Source: Variovorax sp. KK3 | GTDB lineage: Bacteria > Pseudomonadota > Gammaproteobacteria > Burkholderiales > Burkholderiaceae_C | Assembly: GCF_001984055.1 (NCBI RefSeq) | Contig: NZ_LYVO01000004.1 | Location: 1 to 64,000 of the forward strand | Direction: 5' to 3' | Length of the DNA stretch: 64,000 nucleotides | Shown: one piece after another, positions 17,510 to 26,325 of the stretch | Numbering within the stretch: the stretch's first letter is position 1 | Layout of the letters: each line of letters begins with the position of its first letter | Position numbers and translations under genes: made by a program | Notes under the pieces: model-generated | Databases searched by the model: none | What the model saw: only the letters and a program-made list of their open reading frames with translations | Told to the model about the DNA's origin: nothing

Positions 17510-18922
17510 TTGAATCCCGGAGCGCCCCACTTCTCACTACAAGATGCGGTCATCGCCGAGGCCGTGCAGCAGGTCGAACAGGCCGGGCCGCTCGACGATG
17601 CGCAGGCCGTGCGCGAAGCGATAGCGTCGAGCCCGGCTGCGGGCACCGATGCTCTGCATGCCACACAAGGCATGACACGTGTTCTCGAGCGCGCCCGCAG
17701 GCTGGGCCAGCGCATCGGTCTGCAACACGAAATCGCGCGGGCGCGCGCCGCCTCTCCCTGGCTGTTTCTGGCGCTGGTCGCCGCGATCGTGCTGGCGGGC
17801 TTGGGCCTCGCCGGCAACGTGACGGGCGAAGGCCGCAGCATCAACGTCGTGGTCGCGCTGGCCGGGCTGCTGGGCCTGCACCTGCTCACGCTGCTCGTGT
17901 GGCTGGCCGGGCTCGTGCTGCCGATCGGTTCGATCAATCTGTCGCTGGGCTGGCTCTGGCTGGCCCTGACGGCCCGCGTGGCCGGCGGTCGTCATGGACA
18001 GGCCCCGCTGCTGCTCGGCGCCGCCACCCGCCTGCTGGCGCGTGCACGGTTGCTGCCCTGGGTGCTGGGCTTCGTCAGCCACGCGATCTGGTCGCTGTCG
18101 TTCGCGGTGGTGCTGGCCGCCCTGCTCTTCGCATTGGCTTTTCGCAGCTACACACTGACCTGGGAAACCACGATCCTCGACCCGGCTTTCTTCGTCCGCC
18201 TGGTCGAACTGCTGGGGCGCGTGCCGGGCTGGATGGGCTTTCCGGTGCCCGATGCGCAGACCGTGCTCGACCCGCGCGCCGCCGCGGCCGGCGGCCAGCG
18301 CGACTGGGCGCTGTGGCTCACCGGCTGCATCGTCGCCTATGGCCTGCTGCCGCGAATCTTCTTCGCCCTGCTGTGCGCGCTGGTCTGGAAGCGCCGGCGC
18401 TCGGCGCTGGCACCCGACCTTTCGCAGCCCTACTACCGTCGCCTGCTCGCGCGCTTCGATGCGCTGGCACCGCGCCAGATCGTCGATGTCGATCCGGGCA
18501 GTGCGCAGCACGACTCGCCCGCGGCCCTGGCCCCCGGCGAAACCACAGACATGCTGCTGGCCATCGGCTTCGAACTGCCCGACGAACTGCACTGGCCACC
18601 GCCCGAGCTCGATGAAGCAAGCACACGTGCGCTGCGCGTGGACGGCAGCGCTGCCGCGCGCCGCGAGGCGCTGGACCTGTCGATGCAGCTTCGCCCGCGC
18701 CGACTGCTGGTGGCCTGCCACGCCGCGGCCAGCCCCGACCGCGGCACCGAGCGCTTCCTGCGCGAGCTGGCGTCGCACAGCGGCGAATGCCGCCTGTGGC
18801 TGCTCGGAAATACTGCTTCGCCGGATGCACGCAGCCGCTGGCACGCGTGGTTGAGCGCCACCGGCCTGTCGCGCTTCGAAGCGATCGCCTCGCCTGTCGC
18901 CGCATGGCACGCATCGACATGA
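17510..18922 (+). CDS. DUF2868 membrane protein
   Basis: A 470-residue protein with about four to five membrane segments: SPWLFLALVAAIVLAGLGL, VVVALAGLLGLHLLTLLVW, HAIWSLSFAVVLAALLFAL and LWLTGCIVAYGLLPRIFF. A soluble C-terminal region follows (RRLLVACHAAASPDRG, CRLWLLGNT). This layout and its pairing with a DUF3482 GTPase identify the DUF2868 family. The start is TTG at 17510, preceded by a GAAGGAAG ribosome-binding site. The last codons overlap the GTPase start (ATGA). A joint role in envelope homeostasis or a membrane-anchored GTPase complex is plausible but unproven. Confidence 0.82.
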   Translation: MNPGAPHFSLQDAVIAEAVQQVEQAGPLDDAQAVREAIASSPAAGTDALHATQGMTRVLERARRLGQRIGLQHEIARARAASPWLFLALVAAIVLAGLGLAGNVTGEGRSINVVVALAGLLGLHLLTLLVWLAGLVLPIGSINLSLGWLWLALTARVAGGRHGQAPLLLGAATRLLARARLLPWVLGFVSHAIWSLSFAVVLAALLFALAFRSYTLTWETTILDPAFFVRLVELLGRVPGWMGFPVPDAQTVLDPRAAAAGGQRDWALWLTGCIVAYGLLPRIFFALLCALVWKRRRSALAPDLSQPYYRRLLARFDALAPRQIVDVDPGSAQHDSPAALAPGETTDMLLAIGFELPDELHWPPPELDEASTRALRVDGSAAARREALDLSMQLRPRRLLVACHAAASPDRGTERFLRELASHSGECRLWLLGNTASPDARSRWHAWLSATGLSRFEAIASPVAAWHAST

Positions 18923-20424
18923 GCGCCACCGGTACCACCCCCATCCGCATCGCCGTGGTCGGCCACACCAACGCCGGCAAGACCTCGCTGCTACGCACGC
19001 TGACGCGCCGGATCGACTTCGGCGAGGTGTCGCGCCAGCCCGGCACCACGCGCCACGTCGAGGCGATCGAGTTGCAGGTGGACGGCCGCGCCACGGTGCG
19101 GTTCCTCGACACGCCCGGCCTCGAAGATGCGGTCGCGCTGCGCGAGCACATCGACGCCGCCGTTGGCGCCGAAGCGACCGCGACACCTCCGTCGTCGGCT
19201 GCGGCGCGATCTCCCTCCGAAGCAGCCGGGCGCGAGCTGACTCCGCCCGAACGCATCCGCCGCTTCCTGGCCGGCCCCGAGGCGCACGGCGTGTTCGAGC
19301 AAGAGGCCAAGGTGCTGCGCGCGCTGCTCGACGTCGATGCCGCTTTTCTGGTCATCGACGCGCGCGAGCCGGTGCTGCCCAAGTTCCGCGCCGAGATCGA
19401 ACTGCTCGCCGCCTGCGCGCGGCCACTGCTGCCGGTGCTCAACTTCCTGCGCGAGGCCGGCAGCCGCGAGAGCGCCTGGAAGGAGCTGCTCTCGGCCTAC
19501 GGCCTGCACGTGGTGGTGCGCTTCGATGCCGCCGCGCCCTTCGTCGGCGCCGAGCGCGAACTGTACCGCGACCTTTCCACGCTGCTGCGCGACCGGCGCA
19601 CCCAGCTCGACCGCATCGCGGTCTTCCTCGACGAGGAATTCGCGCGGCGCCGCCACGCGGCATGCGAGCGCATCGCCGAGCTGATGGTCGAGGCGGCCGC
19701 CACGCGGCGCACCGTGTCCAGGGTCGAATTCGACATCGACAGCAGCCGCGCGCGCCTGGTCGCGGCGCTGCAGAAATCGGTGGTCGACCAAGCCCAGCGC
19801 TGCGCCTCGGACCTGCTGGCGCTCTACGGCTTTCGCGAGAACGACGCCGACGAGTCGCCGCTGCCGCTGGTGGCGGGCCGTTGGACCATGGACTTCTTCC
19901 ATCCCGAGGCATTGATGAACGCGGGCCTGCTGCTCGGCAAGGGCGTGGCGGTGGGTGCCGCGGTCGGCGTGGTGGCCGACTTGGCCCTGGCCGGTCTCTC
20001 GCTCGGCGCCGGCGCCGCACTGGGCGGCGCCATCGGCGGTGCCCTGTCGCAAGGCTTCGGTCCGCTCGGCCGCAAGCTCGTTAACCGGCTGCGTGACCTG
20101 CACGAGCTGACCGTCGAAGACAGCGTGCTGCTGGTGGTCGCGGCCTGGCAGCTGAAGCTGCTGCGTGCGCTCGAATTGCGCGGCCATGCCGCGGTCGAGC
20201 GCATCGCCGCTGAAGACGCAGCGCAGGCGCCCGAAGCCGCGCGCCGCCCTCTGGCCGAACTGGTGCGTGCGGCCCAACCCGCGCGCGGCCACCCCGACTG
20301 GGAGAACGCAGCCCGCGCCCGGTGGCGCGAGGCGCCGCAGCGCCGCGACCTGGTGCTGCGCCTCGCGCAGCGCGTCGCGGCCGCTGTCGAGGCGTCGGAT
20401 GGCGAGCATCCGGCTGCGGCATGA
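18919..20424 (+). CDS. DUF3482 domain GTPase
   Basis: A 501-residue Era/TrmE-like GTPase with C-terminal DUF3482. The G1 loop GHTNAGKT is at residues 15-22, G3 is DTPGLED, and the middle contains DAAFLVIDAREPVLPK. A long Gly/Ala-rich stretch (GLLLGKGVAVGAAVG...GGAIGGALS, about residues 333-376) looks membrane-inserting. The start ATG overlaps the DUF2868 stop by 4 bp, and the stop overlaps the downstream amidotransferase start in the same way, so three genes are translationally coupled. The GTPase call is firm; the cellular role is unknown. Confidence 0.85.
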   Translation: MSATGTTPIRIAVVGHTNAGKTSLLRTLTRRIDFGEVSRQPGTTRHVEAIELQVDGRATVRFLDTPGLEDAVALREHIDAAVGAEATATPPSSAAARSPSEAAGRELTPPERIRRFLAGPEAHGVFEQEAKVLRALLDVDAAFLVIDAREPVLPKFRAEIELLAACARPLLPVLNFLREAGSRESAWKELLSAYGLHVVVRFDAAAPFVGAERELYRDLSTLLRDRRTQLDRIAVFLDEEFARRRHAACERIAELMVEAAATRRTVSRVEFDIDSSRARLVAALQKSVVDQAQRCASDLLALYGFRENDADESPLPLVAGRWTMDFFHPEALMNAGLLLGKGVAVGAAVGVVADLALAGLSLGAGAALGGAIGGALSQGFGPLGRKLVNRLRDLHELTVEDSVLLVVAAWQLKLLRALELRGHAAVERIAAEDAAQAPEAARRPLAELVRAAQPARGHPDWENAARARWREAPQRRDLVLRLAQRVAAAVEASDGEHPAAA

Positions 20425-21188
20425 TCGGGCGCATGGAAGACTCAAGCCCCCGTCCGCTCGCCATCGTCAAGGTGGGCGATACCTTCGGCCACTTGCGTGA
20501 AACGCATGGCGATTTCGAACAGTGGGTCGGCGACCGCCTGGGCCCCGTCGGCCTGCCGGTGGTGGTGCTCGACCCGCGCCGCGGCGACACGCTGCCCGCG
20601 CCGAATCGACTCTCGGGCGCCATCGTGACCGGCTCGCACGCCATGGTGTCGCACCGCGAAGACTGGAGCGAATCGACCGCCGAATGGATCGCGCAGCTGG
20701 TCGCGCACGGCACGCCGATGCTCGGCATCTGCTACGGACACCAGCTGCTCGCCCACGCACTGGGCGGCGAGGCAGGCGACCATCCGGGCGGCCCGGAGGT
20801 CGGCACCGTCGACGTCGCGCTCACGCCCGCGGCCGCCGGCGATCCGCTGCTGCAGGCGCTGCCTGCGCATTTCAAGGCGCAGGTGGTGCATTGGCAAAGC
20901 GCCCTGCGCTTGCCGCCACACGCGGTGCATCTGGCCGGCAATGCTTTCGAGCCGCACCAGGCTTTTCGCGTGGGCCCACGCGCCTGGGGCCTGCAGTTCC
21001 ACCCCGAGTTCGACGACGCGGTGATGCGCGTCTACGTCGACCGCTCGGCCGGCGAGCTGCGCTCCCGCGGCTTCGACCCGTCGGCGCTGCGCGACCAGGT
21101 GGCACCCACCCCCGAAGCCACCGCGCTGCTGCGTCGCTTCGCGGCCATCACCGAGGCGCATGAGACGGCCTGCGCCCTGCCGGCCTGA
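20421..21188 (+). CDS. Class I glutamine amidotransferase-like protein
   Basis: A 255-residue stand-alone GATase1 domain. The nucleophile Cys104 lies in MLGICYGHQ, and His194/Glu196 lie in LQFHPEFD, giving a complete triad. This resembles GuaA-type amidotransferase proteins annotated as glutamine amidotransferase without a synthetase domain. Start chosen at ATG 20421, which overlaps the GTPase stop; an ATG at 20433 is also possible. The partner enzyme and substrate are not visible. Confidence 0.88.
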   Translation: MIGRMEDSSPRPLAIVKVGDTFGHLRETHGDFEQWVGDRLGPVGLPVVVLDPRRGDTLPAPNRLSGAIVTGSHAMVSHREDWSESTAEWIAQLVAHGTPMLGICYGHQLLAHALGGEAGDHPGGPEVGTVDVALTPAAAGDPLLQALPAHFKAQVVHWQSALRLPPHAVHLAGNAFEPHQAFRVGPRAWGLQFHPEFDDAVMRVYVDRSAGELRSRGFDPSALRDQVAPTPEATALLRRFAAITEAHETACALPA

Positions 21189-21276
21189 GCACGGGCGGCA
21201 TCGGACTGCGACTACACGGCCGCCGCGACAGGTGCGCTAAGGTGCGGCCATTCCATCACCGAAGCGAAGGTCGACC

Positions 21277-21921
21277 ATGCCCTCCACTGCCCCGGTCGCG
21301 GCGATGACGCGCAAGCACTTTTCGATGATCCGCGGCTTTCACCTGGCCGACTTGTTCACGCTGGGCAATGCCGCCTGCGGCGTCGGCGTGGTGTTTCTCG
21401 CCATGGCCTACGTCGGCAGCCAGTCGCTCGCGCATTTCCTGTGGGCCGCTGCGCTGGCGCCGGCCGCTTTCATCTTCGACGTGTTCGACGGCCGCATCGC
21501 GCGCTGGCGGCAGACCCAGTCCGCGCTCGGGCGTGAACTCGATTCGCTCGCCGACGTCATCTCCTTCGGCGTGGCACCCGCGGCGCTCGGCTTCGCCGCC
21601 GGCCTCGACGGCGGCTGGGACTGCGTGATCCTGGTCTATTTCGTCTGCTGCGGCGTCAGCCGGCTGGCACGCTACAACGTCACGGCCGAGTCGCTCTCGG
21701 GCGGCGGCGACAAGGTCAAGTACTTCGAGGGCACACCCATCCCCACCAGCGTGGTGCTGGTCGGCGTGCTGGCCTGGGCTGCCTGGCAAGGCCGCGTCGG
21801 CGATGCGGTGTGGGGCGGGCAATGGATGGTCGGCCCCTGGGCGCTGCATCCGCTGACCTTGCTCTTCGCGTTGTCGGGCACGCTGATGATCAGCAAGACG
21901 CTGCGCATTCCGAAGCTTTGA
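21277..21921 (+). CDS. pssA: CDP-diacylglycerol--serine O-phosphatidyltransferase
   Basis: A 214-residue integral membrane CDP-alcohol phosphatidyltransferase. The family signature is complete in FDVFDGRIARWRQTQSALG followed by RELDSLAD (DG..AR...G...D...D). Several hydrophobic segments surround it, and the YFEGTPIPTSVVLVGVL region is typical of bacterial type II phosphatidylserine synthases. It makes phosphatidylserine, precursor of phosphatidylethanolamine, in the inner membrane. GAAGG lies upstream of the ATG. Substrate assignment rests on resemblance. Confidence 0.85.
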   Translation: MPSTAPVAAMTRKHFSMIRGFHLADLFTLGNAACGVGVVFLAMAYVGSQSLAHFLWAAALAPAAFIFDVFDGRIARWRQTQSALGRELDSLADVISFGVAPAALGFAAGLDGGWDCVILVYFVCCGVSRLARYNVTAESLSGGGDKVKYFEGTPIPTSVVLVGVLAWAAWQGRVGDAVWGGQWMVGPWALHPLTLLFALSGTLMISKTLRIPKL

Positions 21922-21986
21922 GGGGTGCGCGGGATTGCCGCGCCGGCCTGAAGGTGCTCGCATGGCTATAGTGCGGCCACCGAGCC

Positions 21987-24647
21987 ATGCAATCGATCCA
22001 CCTCGCCAGGGCCGAGATCAAGGCCCCTCATTTCCGCAGCGGCTTGATCCCGCGCAACCGGCTCGAAAGGCAACTCGGCGATGCATTGGCGAGATATCGC
22101 GCAGTGCTGCTGGTCGCGCCGGCCGGTTATGGAAAGACCGCGGCGCTGTCACGTCAGCTTGAAGACGTTTCCGCCGGTCGGGCCGTCGCCTGGCTCACCG
22201 TCGACGAGGAAGATGACCTCCAGCGATTGCTGTCCTACCTGATCCAGGCGCTGGACCCTTTCGATCCGCCCTGGCGCGTCGCACCCGAGATCCTTCTCGA
22301 CCTGGTGACGCAAGGCAAGCTGCGCGAGGCGGCGGACGCACTGCTTCAGACGCTCGAAGCCACCGACGTGCCCAACGGCGGCGTGCTCGTGCTCGACGAT
22401 GTTCATTGCGTCACGGACCTGCACGTCTTCGAGTTCCTGCGCCTTCTGCTCGAGGGACTTCCTGCGGGCTGGACTCTCGCCATCGCAACGCGGGAGGAGC
22501 CGCCGCCGACACTGGGCCTGGCGCGTTGGCGTGCGCGCCGGGAACTCGCCGAATTCGACACGTCGTCGCTGAGCTTCTCGATGGATGAAGTGCAGGCGCT
22601 CATGCGGCATGCCAACGGCAGCGACGACCCCGAACGGGCGAAGCGGCTTTTCGAGCGCACCCAAGGCTGGGCCGCAGGCCTCTGCCTGGGCCTCGAGGCA
22701 TCGGAGCAATCGTCCGCCTCGGCACCACGTCGCGTCTGGCAGAGCCGCAGGCACCTGTTCGACTACCTGGCCAGCGAAATCTTCCAAGCACTGCCGGTTG
22801 AACTGCAGCAATTTCTGCTGCGCTGTTCCGTGCTGTCCGAACTCACTGCCGAGCGATGCGCCTTGGTCACAGGCCAATCGAACGTGGAAGGGTTGCTGGA
22901 CGAGCTCGAACGCAGAAGGCTCTTCGTCTCGGTGCTGGACGAAGAAGAGCTGACGCTGCGCTTGCACGACCTCTTCCGCGATTTTCTGGAGGAGCGGCTG
23001 CGGCGGCTGAATCCGCACGAGGTGCCCGGTCTGTTGCGTCGCGCCGCCGCCGGCGAGCACGACCTCGTTCGCCGCACGCTCGCCTACCTGCGCGCCGGCG
23101 CATGGGACGAGGCGCAGCAGAGCCTGTCATCCGCGGCGCCGGACATGCTGGCGTCCGATGAATACCAGCGGGTCATTCACATGATCGAGCAGTTTCCTGC
23201 AGACGTTCAGGCCCGGTCGCCAAGCCTGGCCTATATCCGCGGGTTGCACGATTGGCGGCACGACCAATACGCCGCAGTGCATGTGACGATGACGCGTGCC
23301 GCGCAAGGCTTCGAGGCGCTGGACTTGCATGACGATGCACAGCGCGCCCGGGCGATGCAGGCGCTGGCCATGTACTTCTGCGGCCAGATGGACGAGGCCC
23401 GGCAGCTCGGGCAGGCGGTACGCGCCCGCGCCATGAGCATCGAGACCGAGGCGCTCTGCGAGCTGCTCGATTTCTGGTACGAATGCCACCGGGGGCCCGT
23501 CGAAGGTCCGGGCCTGCGGCTGGCGCGGCTCGTGGACCTGCTGAACCGCTCGGACAGCGCCGAGCTGTGGTCTCGCTGCATGCCGAGGGTCAACCTGTTC
23601 ATCGGCCGCCCCGGAGTCAGCCGACAGATCCAGCGCCTGGTGCGCGGGGCCCGCGCCGCGGCCGGCGAAACGCATTGGTCCTTGCAAGCCAACATCAACA
23701 TGACGGAAGCGTGGCTGCTGTTGTGGCAGGGCCGCATCGCCGAGCTGGAACTCGCATTCGACCGAATCGAAGCCGATGCTCACTGGCTCGGCCAGCCTCC
23801 CAGCTTGCGTGTGCGCCTGCTGCTGCTGAAGATCATGGTGCATGTCGCCCACGATGACAGGGCCGCCGTTCGTGCGACCGGCGACGCGATCGCCGCGCTG
23901 GCCGCCACGCTGGATCGGGCCAGCGAGCTGCCGTCGATGTCCCTCGCGCTCACCGTCCGGGCCTACGCCGCGGTCGAGGACTGGGACGCGGTGCGCGCCG
24001 ATCTGCCGAAGCTCGAGGCCGCCGTCGGGTATGAAACGGGGCCGATCAGGATGCAGATCGACACGATCAAGGCGATGCTGGCCTTGCACGAGGGGCGGGT
24101 CGCCGATGCCCTGAAGATGCTGCGGCCCCAGGTGGCGGGCACCCAGCTCCACGACACCGCCTATATCGCCGTCATGGCCCGCACCCGGCTTGCGCTCGCA
24201 GAGCTGGCGAGCGGCGCGCCGGATTCGGCGTGGAGCGCACTGCAACCCTTGATCGAGCGCGTGATGGCCAGCAACGACACGGGTCCGATCCTGACATCAG
24301 GGACGCCGACGCTGGCGGCGCTGTCGCGCACGGCGTGGAGCACTGCCGTGCCCGAGCGCCAGCTGGCAACCCTGCGCGACTGGTCGGAGACACTGCGGCA
24401 GTTCAAGGCCAAGGCCGAAACGGTGCCAGGCCCGGGCAGCCCACCTGCCGCGCCGGCCGGCCTCACGGCGCGCGAACTCGAGGTGCTGGCGCTGCTGGCC
24501 GGCGGACAGAGCAACAAGGTCATCGCCCGATTGCTGGACCTGAGCCCGCACACCGTCAAACGCCACGTCGCGCGCATCCTCGATCGCCTGGACCTGTCCT
24601 CGCGCGTCGAGGCCGCCGGCTGGTACCGCGCGCGCACCGCGGGCTGA
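21987..24647 (+). CDS. MalT/LAL-type LuxR regulator, paralogue 1
   Basis: An 886-residue STAND-class regulator. Walker A APAGYGKT is at residues 44-51, a Walker B-like LVLDDVH at about 134-140, and the sensor stretch ATREEPP follows. The middle 500 residues form a helical, TPR-like sensor region. The C-terminal LuxR helix-turn-helix includes LTARELEVLALLAGGQSNK and LSPHTVKRHVARILDRLD. MalT-type proteins bind ATP and an inducer, oligomerise and activate transcription. The inducer and targets are unknown. No Shine-Dalgarno is visible; TATAGT at 21967-21972 sits only 14 bp before the ATG, suggesting a very short leader. It is the first of three paralogues on the same strand. Confidence 0.9.
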   Translation: MQSIHLARAEIKAPHFRSGLIPRNRLERQLGDALARYRAVLLVAPAGYGKTAALSRQLEDVSAGRAVAWLTVDEEDDLQRLLSYLIQALDPFDPPWRVAPEILLDLVTQGKLREAADALLQTLEATDVPNGGVLVLDDVHCVTDLHVFEFLRLLLEGLPAGWTLAIATREEPPPTLGLARWRARRELAEFDTSSLSFSMDEVQALMRHANGSDDPERAKRLFERTQGWAAGLCLGLEASEQSSASAPRRVWQSRRHLFDYLASEIFQALPVELQQFLLRCSVLSELTAERCALVTGQSNVEGLLDELERRRLFVSVLDEEELTLRLHDLFRDFLEERLRRLNPHEVPGLLRRAAAGEHDLVRRTLAYLRAGAWDEAQQSLSSAAPDMLASDEYQRVIHMIEQFPADVQARSPSLAYIRGLHDWRHDQYAAVHVTMTRAAQGFEALDLHDDAQRARAMQALAMYFCGQMDEARQLGQAVRARAMSIETEALCELLDFWYECHRGPVEGPGLRLARLVDLLNRSDSAELWSRCMPRVNLFIGRPGVSRQIQRLVRGARAAAGETHWSLQANINMTEAWLLLWQGRIAELELAFDRIEADAHWLGQPPSLRVRLLLLKIMVHVAHDDRAAVRATGDAIAALAATLDRASELPSMSLALTVRAYAAVEDWDAVRADLPKLEAAVGYETGPIRMQIDTIKAMLALHEGRVADALKMLRPQVAGTQLHDTAYIAVMARTRLALAELASGAPDSAWSALQPLIERVMASNDTGPILTSGTPTLAALSRTAWSTAVPERQLATLRDWSETLRQFKAKAETVPGPGSPPAAPAGLTARELEVLALLAGGQSNKVIARLLDLSPHTVKRHVARILDRLDLSSRVEAAGWYRARTAG

Positions 24648-24701
24648 GCCGGCCTCGATTCCGTCTCGCGCACCGGCATGGCTCGGTTACGCTCGCGCCC
24701 C

Positions 24702-26267
24702 ATGCAATCCGTGCTCCGCATCTTTTCGGCAGTCGCGCTCGGCGCCTGGCTGCTCGTGCTGCCTGGCTGCGCGATGCTCCCGGCGACGCCGGAGCGCCAG
24801 CCTTCCACCGCCTTCACCAGCACCGACGACACAGCGCTCGGCCGCGAACTGGCACCCGAGCTGGCAGCGCATCCGGGGCGCTCCGGCATCCTGCCGCTGA
24901 TCGACGCCGAAGAAGCTTTCGCAGCCCGCGCGGCGCTGGCGAAGGCGGCCGAGCGCAGCCTCGACCTGCAGTACTACATCTGGCGCAACGACACCACCGG
25001 GCAGTTGCTGTTCGAGGCCGCATGGGACGCTGCCGAGCGCGGCGTGCGCGTGCGCATCCTGGTCGACGACAACAACACCGCCGGGCTCGACGGCACGCTG
25101 GCCGTGCTCGATGCGCATCCGCGCATCGACGTGCGGCTGTTCAATCCCTTCGCCAACCGAGGCTTTCGCCTGGGTGCCTTCGTGCTCGACTTCGCGCGCC
25201 TCAACCGGCGCATGCACAACAAGTCCTTCACCGCGGACAACCAGGTCACCATCGTCGGCGGCCGCAACGTGGGCGACGAGTACTACGGCGCCAATTCGCG
25301 ACTCGGCTTCCAGGATCTCGATGTGGCGGCCGTGGGCCCGGTGGTGCGCGAGGTTTCGCGTGAATTCGATCTCTACTGGAACAGCGAAGCCGCCTACCCG
25401 GCGTCCAGCCTGCTGCCGCCGCCAACGGCAGATGACCGGGCGCGCCTGCTGGCCCAATGGACGCAACTGCACCAGTTGCCCGAGACGCAGCGCTACCTCG
25501 AAGCCGTGCGCCAGACGCCGTTGATCCGGGACGTGAACGAGCACCGCGTGCGCTTCGAATGGGCCGATGCCCGTGTCGTCAGCGACCTGCCCTCGAAGGT
25601 GCAGCCCGATGCGGACCGCGAGGCAACCCTGATGTTTCCCTTGTTGAAGGAGGCCATGGGCGAACCGCGGCGCGAGCTGGACCTGGTGTCGCCCTACTTC
25701 GTGCCCGGCCAGGACGGCACGCAGGAACTGGCGGCCCTGGCGCGCAGCGGCGTGAAGGTGCGCGTGCTGACCAATTCGCTCGCCGCCACCGACGTCAGCG
25801 CGGTGCACTCCGGCTATGCCCGCTACCGGCAGACCCTGCTCGAGGCCGGCGCGGTGATCTACGAGCTCAAGCCCGGTGCCGCGCCGCCGCCGCGCCCCGC
25901 CGAAGAGCGGCTCCGGAACCCGGGCGGCAGTTCGGCCGCCAGCCTGCATGCGAAGACCTTCGGGGTGGACCGCGCACGCATCTTCGTGGGCTCGCTCAAC
26001 CTCGACCCGCGATCGGTGCGGCTCAACACCGAGATGGGCGTGGTCATCGACAGTCCGGTGCTGGCGCAGCGGCTAGCCGAAGAAATCGACAAGGTCGTGC
26101 CGGCCTATGCCTACGAGGTGCGCCTGGCGAAGCCAGGCCCCCACATCGTGTGGGTCGAACGCGACGCCCAGCGCGAGACGGTGTACGACACCGAACCCGG
26201 CGCCGGTGCACTCCGGCGCATCTGGGTCAACTTTCTTTCATTGCTGCCGATCGAATGGTTGCTGTGA
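24702..26267 (+). CDS. Phospholipase D-family lipoprotein with two HKD motifs
   Basis: A 521-residue protein. It has a lipoprotein signal (AWLLVLPGC, lipidated Cys23) and two HxKxxxxD motifs, HNKSFTAD (His172) and HAKTFGVD (His416), each followed by a GG/GS-N motif (VGGRN and VGSLN). This is the layout of cardiolipin synthase-like PLD proteins such as YmdC/ClsC, but anchored as a lipoprotein. It ends with a hydrophobic IWVNFLSLLPIEWLL. An upstream in-frame ATG at 24678 would add eight basic residues. It lies between LuxR paralogues 1 and 2, 54 bp after paralogue 1 and on the same strand, so it may belong to their unit. Confidence 0.87.
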   Translation: MQSVLRIFSAVALGAWLLVLPGCAMLPATPERQPSTAFTSTDDTALGRELAPELAAHPGRSGILPLIDAEEAFAARAALAKAAERSLDLQYYIWRNDTTGQLLFEAAWDAAERGVRVRILVDDNNTAGLDGTLAVLDAHPRIDVRLFNPFANRGFRLGAFVLDFARLNRRMHNKSFTADNQVTIVGGRNVGDEYYGANSRLGFQDLDVAAVGPVVREVSREFDLYWNSEAAYPASSLLPPPTADDRARLLAQWTQLHQLPETQRYLEAVRQTPLIRDVNEHRVRFEWADARVVSDLPSKVQPDADREATLMFPLLKEAMGEPRRELDLVSPYFVPGQDGTQELAALARSGVKVRVLTNSLAATDVSAVHSGYARYRQTLLEAGAVIYELKPGAAPPPRPAEERLRNPGGSSAASLHAKTFGVDRARIFVGSLNLDPRSVRLNTEMGVVIDSPVLAQRLAEEIDKVVPAYAYEVRLAKPGPHIVWVERDAQRETVYDTEPGAGALRRIWVNFLSLLPIEWLL

Positions 26268-26325
26268 CGCTCGGCTGGACGCTGCGGCGTCGCTATAGTC
26301 GTCACAACTTGTTTCGTTCGTCTTC

